Shown here: in pieces, positions 35,603 through 47,175 of the stretch | How the letters are laid out: each line of letters opens with the position of its first letter | Numbering within the stretch: position 1 is the stretch's first letter | NCBI RefSeq assembly: GCF_001723175.1 | Contig: NC_064652.1 | Location: 2,046,001-2,110,000 of the forward strand | DNA length: 64,000 bases | Direction of reading: 5' to 3' | Origin: Penicillium oxalicum | Taxonomy: Eukaryota; Ascomycota; Eurotiomycetes; Eurotiales; Aspergillaceae | Notes under the pieces: model-generated | Seen by the model: only the letters and a program-made list of their open reading frames with translations | Told to the model about the DNA's origin: nothing | Database searches by the model: none | Program-made: the position numbers and the translations under genes

Positions 35603-36090
35603 TTCTGTTGAAAAGTTGTTATAGAAATGAACCCGTAGTTTGGGGGACTCAAGAGACTCGTTCTGATCCTGACTTGAAGTTTTCTATAATGCTCTGGATT
35701 CAAGAATGATTCCGATAAGGGCAGTCCTCGATGTTGGTCAAAGAGGCGGCTAGTCAACAGCGGACGGGTGTCGGTGAAGAGTCACCGATTATCGGACAAC
35801 AAGTAGGGGAGAGTCGCGCTTCACAGTATCGGTCGCTCCGAGGTAATCACCAGTGTCCAATTTTCTTATAGAAGCAGTACATCTGAGGATTTCAACACTT
35901 GAGCCCTTTTTAATCCCCCTTTATGTGCACCTCACTTGTCTCAAGCAGCACGTCATTTAGACACACGTGATGTCTGTTACGGGAGACCAAGCGGCCACTT
36001 GTGCAAGTCACGTTGATGTCAGAGGCTCAATACTTGTTGCTCTCTGCGTTCTTCTTCATCCAACTTCGTACATGCGATCCAGCAATAGCC
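35603..36090. promoter_or_regulatory. Divergent promoter region between DUG3 and MGM1
   Basis: A 488-bp spacer between two outward-facing genes, presumed to carry both core promoters. No specific factor site is claimed. The right part stays open in the frame that runs into the MGM1 presequence, so an alternative upstream start at 36072 was considered. Confidence 0.5.
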
Positions 36091-38965
36091 ATGAGTGGGA
36101 GAATCCTCTCCCACCGACTTGTTCCGCTGGTGCGGGGACTGGTCTTGCACGTCATCTACATAATGCAGGAGCCCGAACCGGTGGCCTCTTGCGGGCTAAT
36201 GCTAGCACTACTTTGAGAGGGCGTGCTTGGCCCATCGGTTCGAATGGTATTCACAATGTACCCGCAGTTCGGTCTATTTCATTTGCGCGAATGCTTCCAA
36301 AGCTTGCACTCAAGCTTGTTCGTCTTCCGGCCATGTTTGGAGGAGCTACAATCGCAGGAGTGGCGTACCTTCAATATCAAGCAACTCGTGCGTTTCCAGC
36401 TTCCACGCCAACTTTGATGCCGCAGACCAGCTAACAATGATAACAGAGGCTGGAAATTATGCGGTGGATATGATCAAGGTCTTTGGGGAGACGGCAGGCA
36501 ACACGGCATCCGGCCTGTTTTCGGGACTGCAGGAAATGGCAGAACAGACACAGCGTGGGTGGGAAAAGACAACCGAAGATGTGAATATTCCCGAGTGGTT
36601 GCAGAAAGTACTCCGGCTCGACGAGGAGTCAAAATCTCAAAGAGATGGGTCGGGTGGTGGTGGTGGGAAGAAGCCACAGGAGGGCCGAGCAGTTGGAGCC
36701 GCGGCGGCTACTGGCGCAGCATTTGGCTATGACCAGTCGAGTGAGGCGGATTCTCGTTCCGACAAAGAAATTATGGAGGACGATCAAATGATGGTCCTTA
36801 CCCGCAAAATGATCGAAATTCGAAACATACTTCAATCTGTTGGTCAATCCGGGACCTTGACTCTGCCTTCGATTGTGGTTATCGGCTCCCAGTCATCAGG
36901 CAAGAGTTCAGTGCTGGAAGCTATCGTGGGCCATGAGTTCTTGCCCAAGGGTTCAAATATGGTGACTCGGCGACCGATTGAACTCACTTTGGTCAATACT
37001 CCTAATGCGCAGGCTGAGTATGGTGAATTCCCGGCATTGGGCCTCGGCAAAATAACCGATTTCACATCCATCCAACGAACATTGACCGATTTGAATTTGG
37101 CGGTCCCGGAAAAGGATTGCGTCTCGGATGACCCAATTCAGTTGACCATCTATTCTCCAAATGTTCCTGACCTCTCCATGATCGATCTCCCGGGCTATAT
37201 CCAAGTGGCAGGCCACGATCAGCCCCCAGAGCTGAAGCAAAAAATTGCCGACCTCTGCGACAAGTACATTCAACCTCCCAACATCATCCTAGCCATCTCA
37301 GCAGCAGATGTCGACCTGGCAAATTCTACAGCGCTCCGGTCCAGTCGGCGTGTCGACCCCCGCGGAGAGCGAACCATCGGTGTCATCACTAAGATGGATC
37401 TCGTGTCCCCTGAACGAGGTTATGATATTCTTACTGACAAGAAATATCCTCTTCGGCTAGGATACGTAGGTGTTGTCAGTCGAATCCCTCAGACGAACGC
37501 TCTTTTCTCTCGGGGCTCCGGAAATATCACCAGTGCTATCCTCAAAAATGAAAACGCTTACTTCTCCGCGCATCCTTCCTTCCGAATTCGGTACTGATTC
37601 CGATACCTCCGTCGGTGTCAGTACCTTGCGCAAGAAGCTGATGCATGTCCTGGAGCAAACTATGGCTTCCAGCCTCTCTGGGACCCGTGATGCCATCAGC
37701 CAGGAACTTGAAGAGGCTACATACGAGTTCAAAGTGCAATACAATGACCGGCCTCTCAGCGCAGAGTCATATCTTGCAGAGAGCTTAGACAGCTTCAAAC
37801 ACTCTTTCAAAGCATTTGCCGAGTCCTTTGGTCGGCCGCAAGTCCGTGAGATGCTGAAGGCCGAGCTGGATCAGCGTGTTATGGATATTTTGGCCCAACG
37901 TTATTGGAAAAAGCCTATCGAAGATTTGGCTCCTAAGCAGTTGGAATTGGATCCGCTGAAAGATTTGCCCAAGGCCGATCCGAGTCCCTGTATTGGCATC
38001 GGAAACTTGATGCGTCCAGCTCCACTTTGACGAAACTTGGTATTGGTAGACTTGCTACCACCGTGGTTGCGAATGCTCTTCAAAGCCATGTGAACCAACT
38101 TCTCTCTTCGTCCACATTTGCCTCGCACCCGGGAGCCCACAAGGAGATCACAGATGCCTGCAACAGCATATTGAATGACCGATTCTTCAGCACCAGTGAC
38201 CAAGTTGAGAACTGCATCAAACCTTACAAATACGAAATCGAGGTCGAGGACGCTGAGTGGTCAAAGGGACGTGAGAACGTGAGCAAGGTGCTTAAGGAAG
38301 AGCTCCGCGCTTGCGAATCGGCTACAAAACACATGGAAGAGCAAATCGGTAGACGGAAGCTGAAGGACGTCATGTCATTCATCGACCGGGTGCTCAAGGG
38401 GGACGTTGTTCTTGAAGGCAATGGTGCGGGTGGTGCTGGTGGTTTTAGTGCCGACTTGCTGACAAAGGGTGAGTGGGTCAAGATCTGCGACATTTCATTT
38501 TGCCATGAGGCTAATTTTTTTTTGACAGGCCGAGAAGGGGTCTTCCTTCGTGACAGAGCAGATCTCATCAAGATGAGACTCCTGGCTGTTCGATCCAAGC
38601 AATGCGCTACGCAGAAGAACAAATACTATTGCCCTGAGATCTTTTTGGACGTCGTGGCGGACAAGCTCACATCAACAGCGGTACTTTTCCTCAATGTTGA
38701 GCTGCTATCTGAATTTTACTACAACTTTCCGCGTGAGCTCGACGCGCGACTTGGACGCCATCTCTCTGATGAAGAGATTGAGCGATTCGCGCGGGAAGAT
38801 CCGCGTGTCCGTCGTCATCTCGATATTATTCGCAAGAAGGAGCTTCTGGAATTGGCTCTACAAAAGATCGAGAGCATTCGCCAGTTGGATGGGCGAAGCA
38901 TGCATCGAAAATCGGATCGTGCTCATGCTACTAAGGACACCCGCAGCCGTTGGAATATCTTCTAG
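36091..38965 (+). CDS. MGM1: Mitochondrial dynamin-like GTPase Mgm1, with three apparent frame breaks
   Basis: The inner-membrane fusion dynamin (OPA1 homologue), about 900 residues. Exons: 36091..36387, 36447..38468, 38529..38965. Introns are 59 nt (GTGCGT...AACAG) and 60 nt (GTGAGT...GACAG); both splice cleanly (YQAT-QAGNYAV and LTK-GREGVF). The N-terminus [16 protein letters not shown] is a presequence, followed by a membrane span ([14 protein letters not shown]). GTPase motifs are visible: G1 [10 protein letters not shown]3 DLPGY and G4 TKMD; then the middle and effector regions, ending RSRWNIF. Three frame changes lack a usable intron: between about 36141 and 36180; at 37576..37583 (tandem TTCC-TTCC, net +1); and at about 37986 (CCC, apparently one base short). 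The second and third compensate each other. The gene product is unmistakable, but as written it is not translatable. Confidence 0.9.
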
Positions 38966-40066
38966 GCTTAGATCGTTGGCCAGATTTTTTTTTTTTTTTT
39001 GCAACAACAAAAACAAAACAGCCTGCTTCTGTCCTCCGGATGTTTTGGTACCTCCACTTCTTCCCTCACTGTTTGTTTACTCTTGATACCTCTTCCTTTT
39101 TCACTTTGGGCATAGTACCACTATCATATGTCTTCATTATTTCAAGTCGCCGCCAACCCTTCGGTTCACAATAGATGGGTTTCAGGAAAGCATGTACATA
39201 TACACATTCTGCAGTCTGGCGCTGATTTAATTATCTGGGCAACCAAGCCAGTCACTAATACCAGACACTTGCATCAGCATTCTACAGACATAATCTACCC
39301 AGGCTCAGTATGGATATCCGTATTGGAGATGGAATAATGCGGGGTCTGAAACATTGTTGATAATCTATCATCTTGGCAGCCAGGCACGGATGGAATGGAT
39401 ATGTCCATGTAGGTAGGTAAATAGGTGGAACTAAAGTTCCACGGAACTTCTTGAAGCCCATACTTGAGGAGTATCTACAAAATTCCGAGACTGCTAACAC
39501 TGGGTAGATAAATATGGATTACAACGGGAAAAAAAATTAAGGTATGGGATAATTACAGAAAGCCCCTACTTGCCTGAGATAGTTCACTGCCCACGGTGAA
39601 CCAGAATGGCGAAAATAACCCCGTCCGAGCTAGAAGAAAAAATCTTAGTTTCCATCTCAGCAACCTTCCAATTTGCCTTACGTGCGGACGTGGGTCTGAG
39701 TATCCCACAGATGCTTAGAATACGATGGCATCTTGGAACCTAAGTTCCATCTCATACACTAGAAGTGGAGCTTGGAGATCGTTTTAACAGGTAGTCAAAC
39801 AAGTTTTCTACTACATACAGAACACTTTGGGGCTTTCTCGCTCAACACATCTCGCTCCAAACGCTCACTCAACACGCTTACACAAAAGACTCGCTCAATA
39901 CACCCACTCACACCACTTACTCACAACACTCACTCAACCCGCTCACTCAATCCGCTCACTCAACACATTCATCCAATAAACCTCACTCAGAACACCTACT
40001 CAGCACATATGTTCGGCGATTGGTATGTCAGTGACATGAGTGAGGGGGGTGACTGCCAGGGTCATC
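38966..40066. other. Convergent spacer, including a T run and a low-complexity repeat
   Basis: Lies between MGM1 and the methyltransferase gene, which converge. A run of about 17 T at 38985-39000 follows the MGM1 stop. The stretch at 39837-40008 is listed separately. No coding structure is supported. Confidence 0.45.
39837..40008. repeat. Degenerate CTCACTCAACACG-type tandem repeat
   Basis: About 170 nt made of imperfect copies of a 10-14 nt unit of the form ctcactcaacacg, with variants such as ctcactcaatccg, ctcactcaacccg and ctcagaacacct. It is strongly G-poor on this strand. It is a diverged minisatellite in the 3' spacer of the methyltransferase gene. Confidence 0.75.
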
Positions 40067-41215
40067 TCACTTCTCCGCGAAAAACAGCTTCTTCATCGCT
40101 TCGATCTGAATTTCCCAAAGCGGTTCAGAAAGTTGAAGAAGCTCGTCCCCAAAAGTGTCCATAATCTCATCCATCGGCTCTTCATCCTCCTCAAACTCAT
40201 CCTCGGGGACCTCCAAGTCAAAGCTCTCGGCAGTCTGACGCATCCACTTGATTTGGTGATTCTTCAAGAAGATCTGGCCTTCCCCACTGGCAGGCTCAAC
40301 ATTCTTGGCAATCAGGTAGAATGAACTGCGATTTCGGTGGCTCACGGTGGGCTTGAAGAGGGAGATATTGGCAAACTTGTTGAAGGCTGCCAGGATACGA
40401 ACAGTGGCGGGGCTGTAGACTTGGTGCAACAGCATGACGAGGGTGCCACCTGGCTTGAGTCTCTGCATGGCGATGATAAGCTGCGCACTAGTCAGTCGGG
40501 ATGACTCGCAGACTGTTTCCTGGGCCCGCGCGTGACTGTAGAGAACTATGCCATCACAGAAGACGATGTCAAAGGTCTCGTTTTTGAAGGGGACTTGGTT
40601 GGAGAACTTGGCAGCATGTGGATGATCTGCAGGGACAAGCTTGGGATATCCCAAAGCAGAAGACAGCATGGTGACATCCACGAACTCGATCTTGACTCGC
40701 TTGTCTTCCTGCCAGTTTCGAAGATGCATTTCGTGTCCGCCATCTTCGGGAGGCAAGCTCAAGCCTCGGATCTCTGCATATCGATTGAACTTGAAGACGG
40801 TTGCAGAGTATCCTCCGGGAGCCATGCAAATGTCAAGAGCTCGGAGATTGATGGTTCTGGCAGGTGGTGGGATGATATTCTCCTTGGCTTGCATCTCACT
40901 ACCAATCTTCATCATCATGCGGAAGAAGTACCGTTGCTGTTCCGGAGTTACGGTGATGGTGCTTTCCCTCAGCCGTTGGAAATGCTCGTCGGCTTCGGGA
41001 TTCTCACGGACCTATTGAAGATACTTAGCAATAAAGTGGGGATGATCTGGGAGAGTGGCCTTGCATACCAAGTTCTGAATTTCAATCAGGGATTTGAATG
41101 TCTCAGAGCGAGGGAACCAATACTGCTTGATAATCTCATAGTCCTCATTCATCAGGATGGTATCCTCGGATGCCGCCTCGGATGCCACCTCGAACGCCTT
41201 TTCACTGGCCATCAT
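40067..41215 (-). CDS. FtsJ/RrmJ-fold methyltransferase
   Basis: Two exons: 41215..41069 and 41011..40067. The 57-nt intron (GTATGC...AATAG, TGCTAAG branch point) is a multiple of three and would otherwise place a TAG in frame. The protein has 363 residues. After a helical N-terminal domain, the SAM-binding motif I reads ALDICMAPGGYSATVFKF, close to the DLCAAPGGFS of FtsJ-type RNA 2'-O-methyltransferases. A following Asp in FVDVT, the DIVFCDGIV strand and the LKPGGTLVMLLHQV strand continue the Rossmann order. The C-terminus is acidic (EDEFEEDEEPMDEIMD). Pezizomycotina carry several such stand-alone proteins of unknown target. RNA methylation is inferred from the fold only. There is no targeting signal. 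MM at the start: the first ATG was taken. Confidence 0.85.
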
Positions 41216-43245
41216 GCAAACCTAATGGTATATCTTGGCAATGTGAGTTATTTGAAATATCGAAGAAAGGATTTTTCAAAATGGGTTGTCAAAATGATTT
41301 GTTAAGAGAAATTGGGGAAAAGAAGAGAAAAGGAGGGCGTGTCAAGAGGGGAGAGTGTGTGCGAGTAAATAAGGACTAGGGCTCAGGGAGAGCGTAAAGG
41401 CGTCAACGGCAGATTCGTGGACGTTTGTGTCCTCCAATAATCAAGAAGGTATCGTCTTTACGAGAGACAGTCAAGGCTCAGCGCAGAATAAAACTTAGTC
41501 TCGAAAGTAATACGTAAATAAAGGAAGCGGAAGTGGAGAGGAATGTATCAGCCGAACTACCTAGAACAAAGTCTACTATCACCACCCATGTGAAATATAA
41601 GAATCAAGACCAGAAAGGCAAAGCATAAAGGCTGTCTTCACAGGTATACAGTACTGATGTTTGTTAATACCAGAATGGCTATCTACAAGTGTCAGATGAG
41701 AATACTTAAGCCTAGCCCATGAAGGTGGAAACATACCTAAATAGATCAAGGCGCCGATTGAGAGCAAGACAAGGAGAACCCTTAAAGTGCTCGTCAGCAC
41801 ACGCACAGGCCTTAATAAAAGAAAACACGTACTTCTCTGGGCTAATTCATCCACGCTATCGATGCTTTTTTGACCGGTCTCGGCATCGTTGAGTATACGC
41901 AGAGACCAAATTAATGCCATCACTAACGCTTTCGCCTAACGGCCTGCACTGAGAACATACTTAATTTTTCTGAGTCTGTTGAAGGGGAGCATCAAGGAGA
42001 ACCCTTTATTATTCCTCTACATAAAGTCTTCCCCCTGTAAGATGTCTGTGAAACTGTGATTGATGGATGTTTACCAAAGAGTTATTTTCCACTTCTAAAG
42101 TTTCTAACTATGCAGTAGTCAATAGCATCGCTGTAGATACCATTCTATTGGAATAATAGTGGTTAGAACTCCACTCTGATATCTCTCCAGCTATAGGATT
42201 TCATATCGCTAACTATCATTGAGAAATGCCACAAGGATGTCCTGGTGGCCTTGTTGCACATATCGGACTCTCATTGTTCAGACTTATTAATGAATGGTTC
42301 ACAAGCATAGAAACTCACTACCGCTAACTAAGCTATCGACGTTCCTTTTGATACTTCGCTATCATTTCAATAGATCCTCGCATCTATCAATCAGGTGCAT
42401 GGTACTTCACTTCTTATATAAACTGAATTAGCGATGCCAGCACGTGGCAAGAATGCAAAGCCGAAACAAATTGTTCAAGCAGGCCTCGAGAGTTTCCTGA
42501 ATTGAGATCCAGGGTCCTGCTCGGGTAATAAAAGAGAAGTATTCTTACAAGAGCAACTTGATAATTATCCGCCACAGCGAAGGTCCAGTATTATCGGGTT
42601 TGATGGTACCAGCATGGGGACGTGGCTTTAGGTCGTGCTCATGTCAGACGAAAGTCTCCAGCTGGAACACTGATGTGCTTCACCATTTTCCATTCCATTA
42701 GGATTAGATAGATGTGTAAATTCAATTATCTGGCAGGGCACAGTAATGACGAAGTGTTGAAGAAAAGAAAAGAAAAAGAAAAAGACCCGGAAGGCCACTG
42801 GATTGAAACTCCCAAGGCGTGCTCTATCTATACCCATCCACAGCTTACAACTCCCAGACAAAGAAAAGATTAAGAGCTTCGGGCACAACAGCCGTGGAAA
42901 TAATACAGACTTGTTCAACAACACTTTTACTCACCCACCACGGTAATGGTGAGGTTTTGACCAGGACATTCATTACACGATCACAGCGTGTAGTTGTACA
43001 ATTGGGGGGGACGGCCAGCAAGAATAACATAGATGAGTGACCTGAAACAAGAACAAGGTAATGGATATATCTATCACAGGGCGGAGAAAAAGAAAAGGAA
43101 TCCAACGTGGACAAAGAAATGGGGTGGCGGTCCAAAACGAAAAGCACGGGAAGTGTGCAAGGTCAATCATGACTTACAGTCCAGGTATGGAAGACAGTCG
43201 CCAGGCAGCTGTCCAACCATCCTGACAGGACAGGTATTTTGGCGT
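41216..43245. other. 2-kb AT-rich spacer without a supported gene
   Basis: Between two minus-strand genes. The minus-strand frame at 41579..41923 contains a hydrophobic run (STLRVLLVLLSIGALIYLG) but no spliceable or complete gene could be built. The right end should be the 3' UTR of the NADH dehydrogenase gene, the left end the methyltransferase promoter. Confidence 0.4.
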
Positions 43246-45271
43246 TTACTCGCGAGAGACATCACGACCGAAGATACGAGCCTTGATCCAGTCAAGAGCG
43301 ACCAGGACACGGTTGCGAGCTATAAAGGGATTGAGTTAGCAAAGGAGAACCAAAGAAAGGAGGAGCCCCCGGCAGAGCGACGCAGTTGGATGATGCACTT
43401 ACAGCTGAAACACATGCTCAGGTAGGCACTGCGCCAGAAAAGGTAGGTCAGAGTGCCTCCACTGGCGATGTTGCCGCTCAGCCAGCTGATATCGGCAACG
43501 GCACGCTCCTTGCCGATGTAGGCCAGACTACCCTGGTGGGAGTACTGGAAGGGGCCAATCTGCTTGGTCCTGCGCAGCTGCTTCTGGCGCTCGCGGATCT
43601 CATCAAAGACACGGTTACGGTCCTCGTCGGTCTTCGCCAGAGACTGCTCGTGAGACAAAGCCTGGAGCTCCTTCTCAATCGTGTCGGTCTTGGCCATGGT
43701 GTTGAAAAGGCGGGCCAGGAAAGCGCCTTCCTGACCAGCCACCTGGGCAGTGGGGGCGTAGTTGGCAATCGCACAGTCACCGACAGCCCAAATGTTGTCG
43801 GTGCCATTCACAACAAGGTACTCGTTGACGGCGAGACCGCGGCGGGAGTCCTTTTGAGCGGGGATTTGGCTCATCAGATCACGGACCACAGGGCGCACCG
43901 CATTACCGGTAGCCCAAACCAAGAGTCCGTAGGGGATAGTTTCCAAAGTCTTGCTGCCGTCAGGGTTGGTGACCTCAGCCTCGATATACTTGTCAGTGAC
44001 CTTCTTGACCATAGTCTTGGTCCGGATGGTGATCTCCTCCTCCTTGAAGGTCGACTCGGTGTAGTCAATCAACTGCTTGGAGAACATGGGCAGAACGTTC
44101 GGGAGAGCCTCAACCAGAGTGACGTGGAAGTTATCCTGAATCTCGGGGATCCACTTCTTCAGATCCTCGTTGAAGAAATCCTTCAGTTCACCAGCAAACT
44201 CGACACCAGTAGGGCCGCCGCCAACCACAACCATGTGCAGCAGACGCTTAACCTCATCCTCGGTCTGATCCTTGAACATAGCGGTCTCGACACAGTCCAT
44301 AATACGCTTACGAATGTTCTGAGCATCGGTGACCTCCTTCAAGAAGCAAGAGTGCTCACGGACACCAGGGATACCTGTAGTCCCGCTGTCAGTTTTTTTT
44401 TTTTGTTTCAAGGCGTACGTAAACCAGCCACGGGAGCAAAGAACCCCCACTGGGAGACCTACCAAAAGTCGCGTTCTCGGCACCAACACCGATCACCAGC
44501 ATATCGAAAGGAACCTCGGTGTGGGAGATATCACCCTTGATTTCGGAGTCATCGCTGATCAGAACGACGCGCTTCTCGTAATCAATCTTGGTGGCTTCGG
44601 CTTCGTAGAATTTGACGGTGGCTTTCTTCTGGCGGAGGATGTTGCGGATAGGCTCCATGATGGAACGGTGCTCGATCAAACCGGTAGTACAAGAGGGCAG
44701 CAAGGGAGTGAACAGGAAGTAGTTGCGGGGCGAGATGACGACGACGTTGTAGTTTTCAGTATCCAGTTTCTTCAAGAGGGAGACGGAACCCCAGCCAGTA
44801 CCTGATCCAGTGCTCTTGTTAGTGAATGAATCCGCATCAGAAAAGCTCAATGAGCCATTCCCAAACCATGCTTCCCGTTCTCGTCTGCAACGTACCAAGG
44901 ATGACGAGGGTCTTCTTATTCGGATCAGGCTCATACTGCTCCTCGGGGTGACGCAGCTCGTAGATGCTGTATGCCAAAGCGCCGGTCAATCCAAGAGCAC
45001 TCAACCAAGTCAACCGCCAAGCCCATCGCAGGACTCGGAAGCGCTTCTGAGGCTTGGGAGCCGGAGCCGGAGCCGGAGCAGCCGCATCGGCATAACCGCG
45101 ACGGGCGGCACGAGAGATCGATTGCAGGCTGTTGGGACGGAGCGGGTTGGAACGGAGGGTCTGCGATGCAGTGGCGAAGGTGCGGCGCGACATCGCAGCC
45201 AGAGTCAGGCTGGATGGCGATGCCACAGCACGCATCGCCAGCGCGGTGCCAGCCATGATGGAGGTGGTCAT
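43246..45271 (-). CDS. NDE1: External alternative (rotenone-insensitive) NADH:ubiquinone oxidoreductase
   Basis: Four exons: 45271..44896, 44801..44463, 44374..43403 and 43319..43246. Introns are 94, 88 and 83 nt with GTACGT, GTAGGT and GTAAGT donors, and the protein has 586 residues. The N-terminus is a Ser/Arg-rich mitochondrial presequence followed by a hydrophobic span (WLSALGLTGALAYSIYEL), the usual anchor facing the intermembrane space. Two dinucleotide folds are visible: LVILGTGWGS (FAD, around residue 122) and MVVVGGGPTGVEFAGEL (NADH, around 287). PRNYFLFTPLLPS, WATGN and NIWAVGDCA are further type II NADH dehydrogenase marks. The C-terminus (RNRVLVALDWIKARIFGRDVSRE) is the membrane-binding end. 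It oxidises cytosolic NADH and passes electrons to ubiquinone without proton pumping. There is no EF-hand insert. The NDE1 versus NDE2 label is not decided. Confidence 0.94.
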
Positions 45272-47175
45272 GGAGAGGGCGCCTCGGCCAGAGGAACTGG
45301 GGCAGAGACCTTACAAAAGCTGGGGGGGGTAGCAGTGTCTGGGGGAGGGAGGAAAAGAAAGAAGAGATGCAATCCAAGTGTCGTTTGGTAATGACAATTA
45401 TGGGCCTTGCCAGATGAGGTGACCCGAGCGCCTTGACCAGGTGTGAAAATCCAGAAATCTTCGAGAGCGACCTGTGAAGGGCACGTCCCGAATCGGAGTC
45501 TGGATTTTTCTCCAAAAAAGACTTTTTTTCTCTTCCTCTCTGGGCTCTCTTCTAAGCTCCTGATGCTCTGCAGCCAATCAGAGCGTCCAATCGACGAGGT
45601 TTTTGCAAAAGTGCCTGATAAGGGTACTCTTTTGGGCGAATCGGTGTGGCTACAGGGCGGTCACGGCACCAGCAGGATGTCCCGAAGAGGAATGATTCTG
45701 GTCGAGTTTGATTTTAAATTTTGATTTTATCTAAATTAGTCTTACCGCCCGGTCAGAGTGATGACTTCATTGTGCCGCGAACATCAGTGCCATACAATTT
45801 CAGATCGAAGCTTTTATACTCCACGGAGTTTCTGTGATGGTGTCTGTCGCTCTGAAGTTTTATATGGATTCCGAAGAATATTGGGGAGTTGACTGACGTT
45901 TGTCGATGGTCGTCACCCTGACGCGACCATGCCTTTACGCGGCTGCTAGCACTGCGATGGAGCCGCGACATGTGAGACCCATTTTATTTCGGGGCTGGCG
46001 GCGTCACCCGAGGAATTTTGCAAACGAGGAATTGCAAAACACTCAGCCGAGTTGGAGTTGGTGAGGGGTCTCCTTCACATCGAAATTAACCGCAAAGAAG
46101 ACTCAGACAAAATATATTTCTTTTCATAGCATCCTCGGGTAGTCTACAGTACGATCGAACTTGTGCAATGTGTATACGGCTTAGGTAGACCCTGACAGGG
46201 GTGAATTGTACTGCTAGGTAGCGACCTTGTCAGTAGGACTGGGTGAATGGAGCTTTTTGACTGCATTCTCGGGACTCATTGCCAAAAAAAAAATAAAAAA
46301 ACCCTTGTGACTGTGCAGACGTCGCTGTAGTGCATACGATTCATGATTAGAGGTAGATATGACAACGTTCAATCTTTGCCGTGGTTCCACAGTATAGATA
46401 CCAGGTCCCTACTGTCAATATAGCCGAGAAAACAGGAACTGCATCTCGCCTCGGCCCTTTCTGAGCCCGGCTTCGGGTTCAATGGTTCTCGGATTCATGT
46501 TGATTCAATACCTGAATAAAAACCCATAACGCTGAGTGATGACATCTAGCCAGATATGGCACAAACTGCATCGAATGAATGCTTCAGATAGCACAATGCA
46601 TTATCTACTTGAGAGCATTTGGACTCGGGTTAGGTGGCGGGAAGAAAAAAAATGGATCCCGCCTTTCATAGATCAAGACCGGGTTCTTTAATGAGAATGT
46701 GTAGGCCGCCCGCGGAACTTAATTTTAGTGTCTGGAGCGACAGAGTATCAGATTATGAGCAGTTTCACAAGAACACGATTCTAGGTCGACCATTCACGGA
46801 AGTGATGTGCCTGTTACCATGGATATACTGCAGGGCCCCATTGTGATTGGCTGTCTAATCTTCATCAGAGAAACAGTCCAACAAACCGGGCTCTCTACAG
46901 CAGTATGCATTGTACATTTGGTAGAGAGATTAAATCCGTTGATTTTCAATATCAGTAAGAGACCTTTAGTTTGTTCAAAGCATGTCAAAATTGAGCATCT
47001 AGTAGATTGTTTGCCAAATTGCTTTAGTTGTCTAGATACGCATCATCTCAATGCTACCTTAGTCACAAAAGCGTGGAACAAGACTGGCTATGTGGTAGAG
47101 CTCCAGCCTTGCCTTACAATACGGGTACAGACTTGGCAAATGGCAAGAATGGCTGGCTGAGAGCATTGCTTTGAG
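45272..47175. other. Intergenic, promoter side of the NADH dehydrogenase
   Basis: About 1.9 kb. The left end holds the putative promoter and leader of the NADH dehydrogenase. The rest has only short open stretches, and I see no gene. Confidence 0.4.

Noticed and set aside
36141..36203. Possible 62-nt intron (GTCTTG...GCTAG) to explain the first MGM1 frame change
   Set aside because: The donor is phase 0 and the acceptor leaves the downstream codons in the wrong frame; other GT/AG pairs there fail in the same way.
41579..41923. Minus-strand frame with a hydrophobic segment (RVLLVLLSIGALIYL), considered as a DUF6594-like end
   Set aside because: Intron pairs that would tidy it break the phase; too short and isolated to support.
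43386..44540. 384-codon plus-strand frame
   Set aside because: Antisense to the NADH dehydrogenase, whose four-exon model with two dinucleotide folds is far better supported; codon bias explains the open antisense frame.
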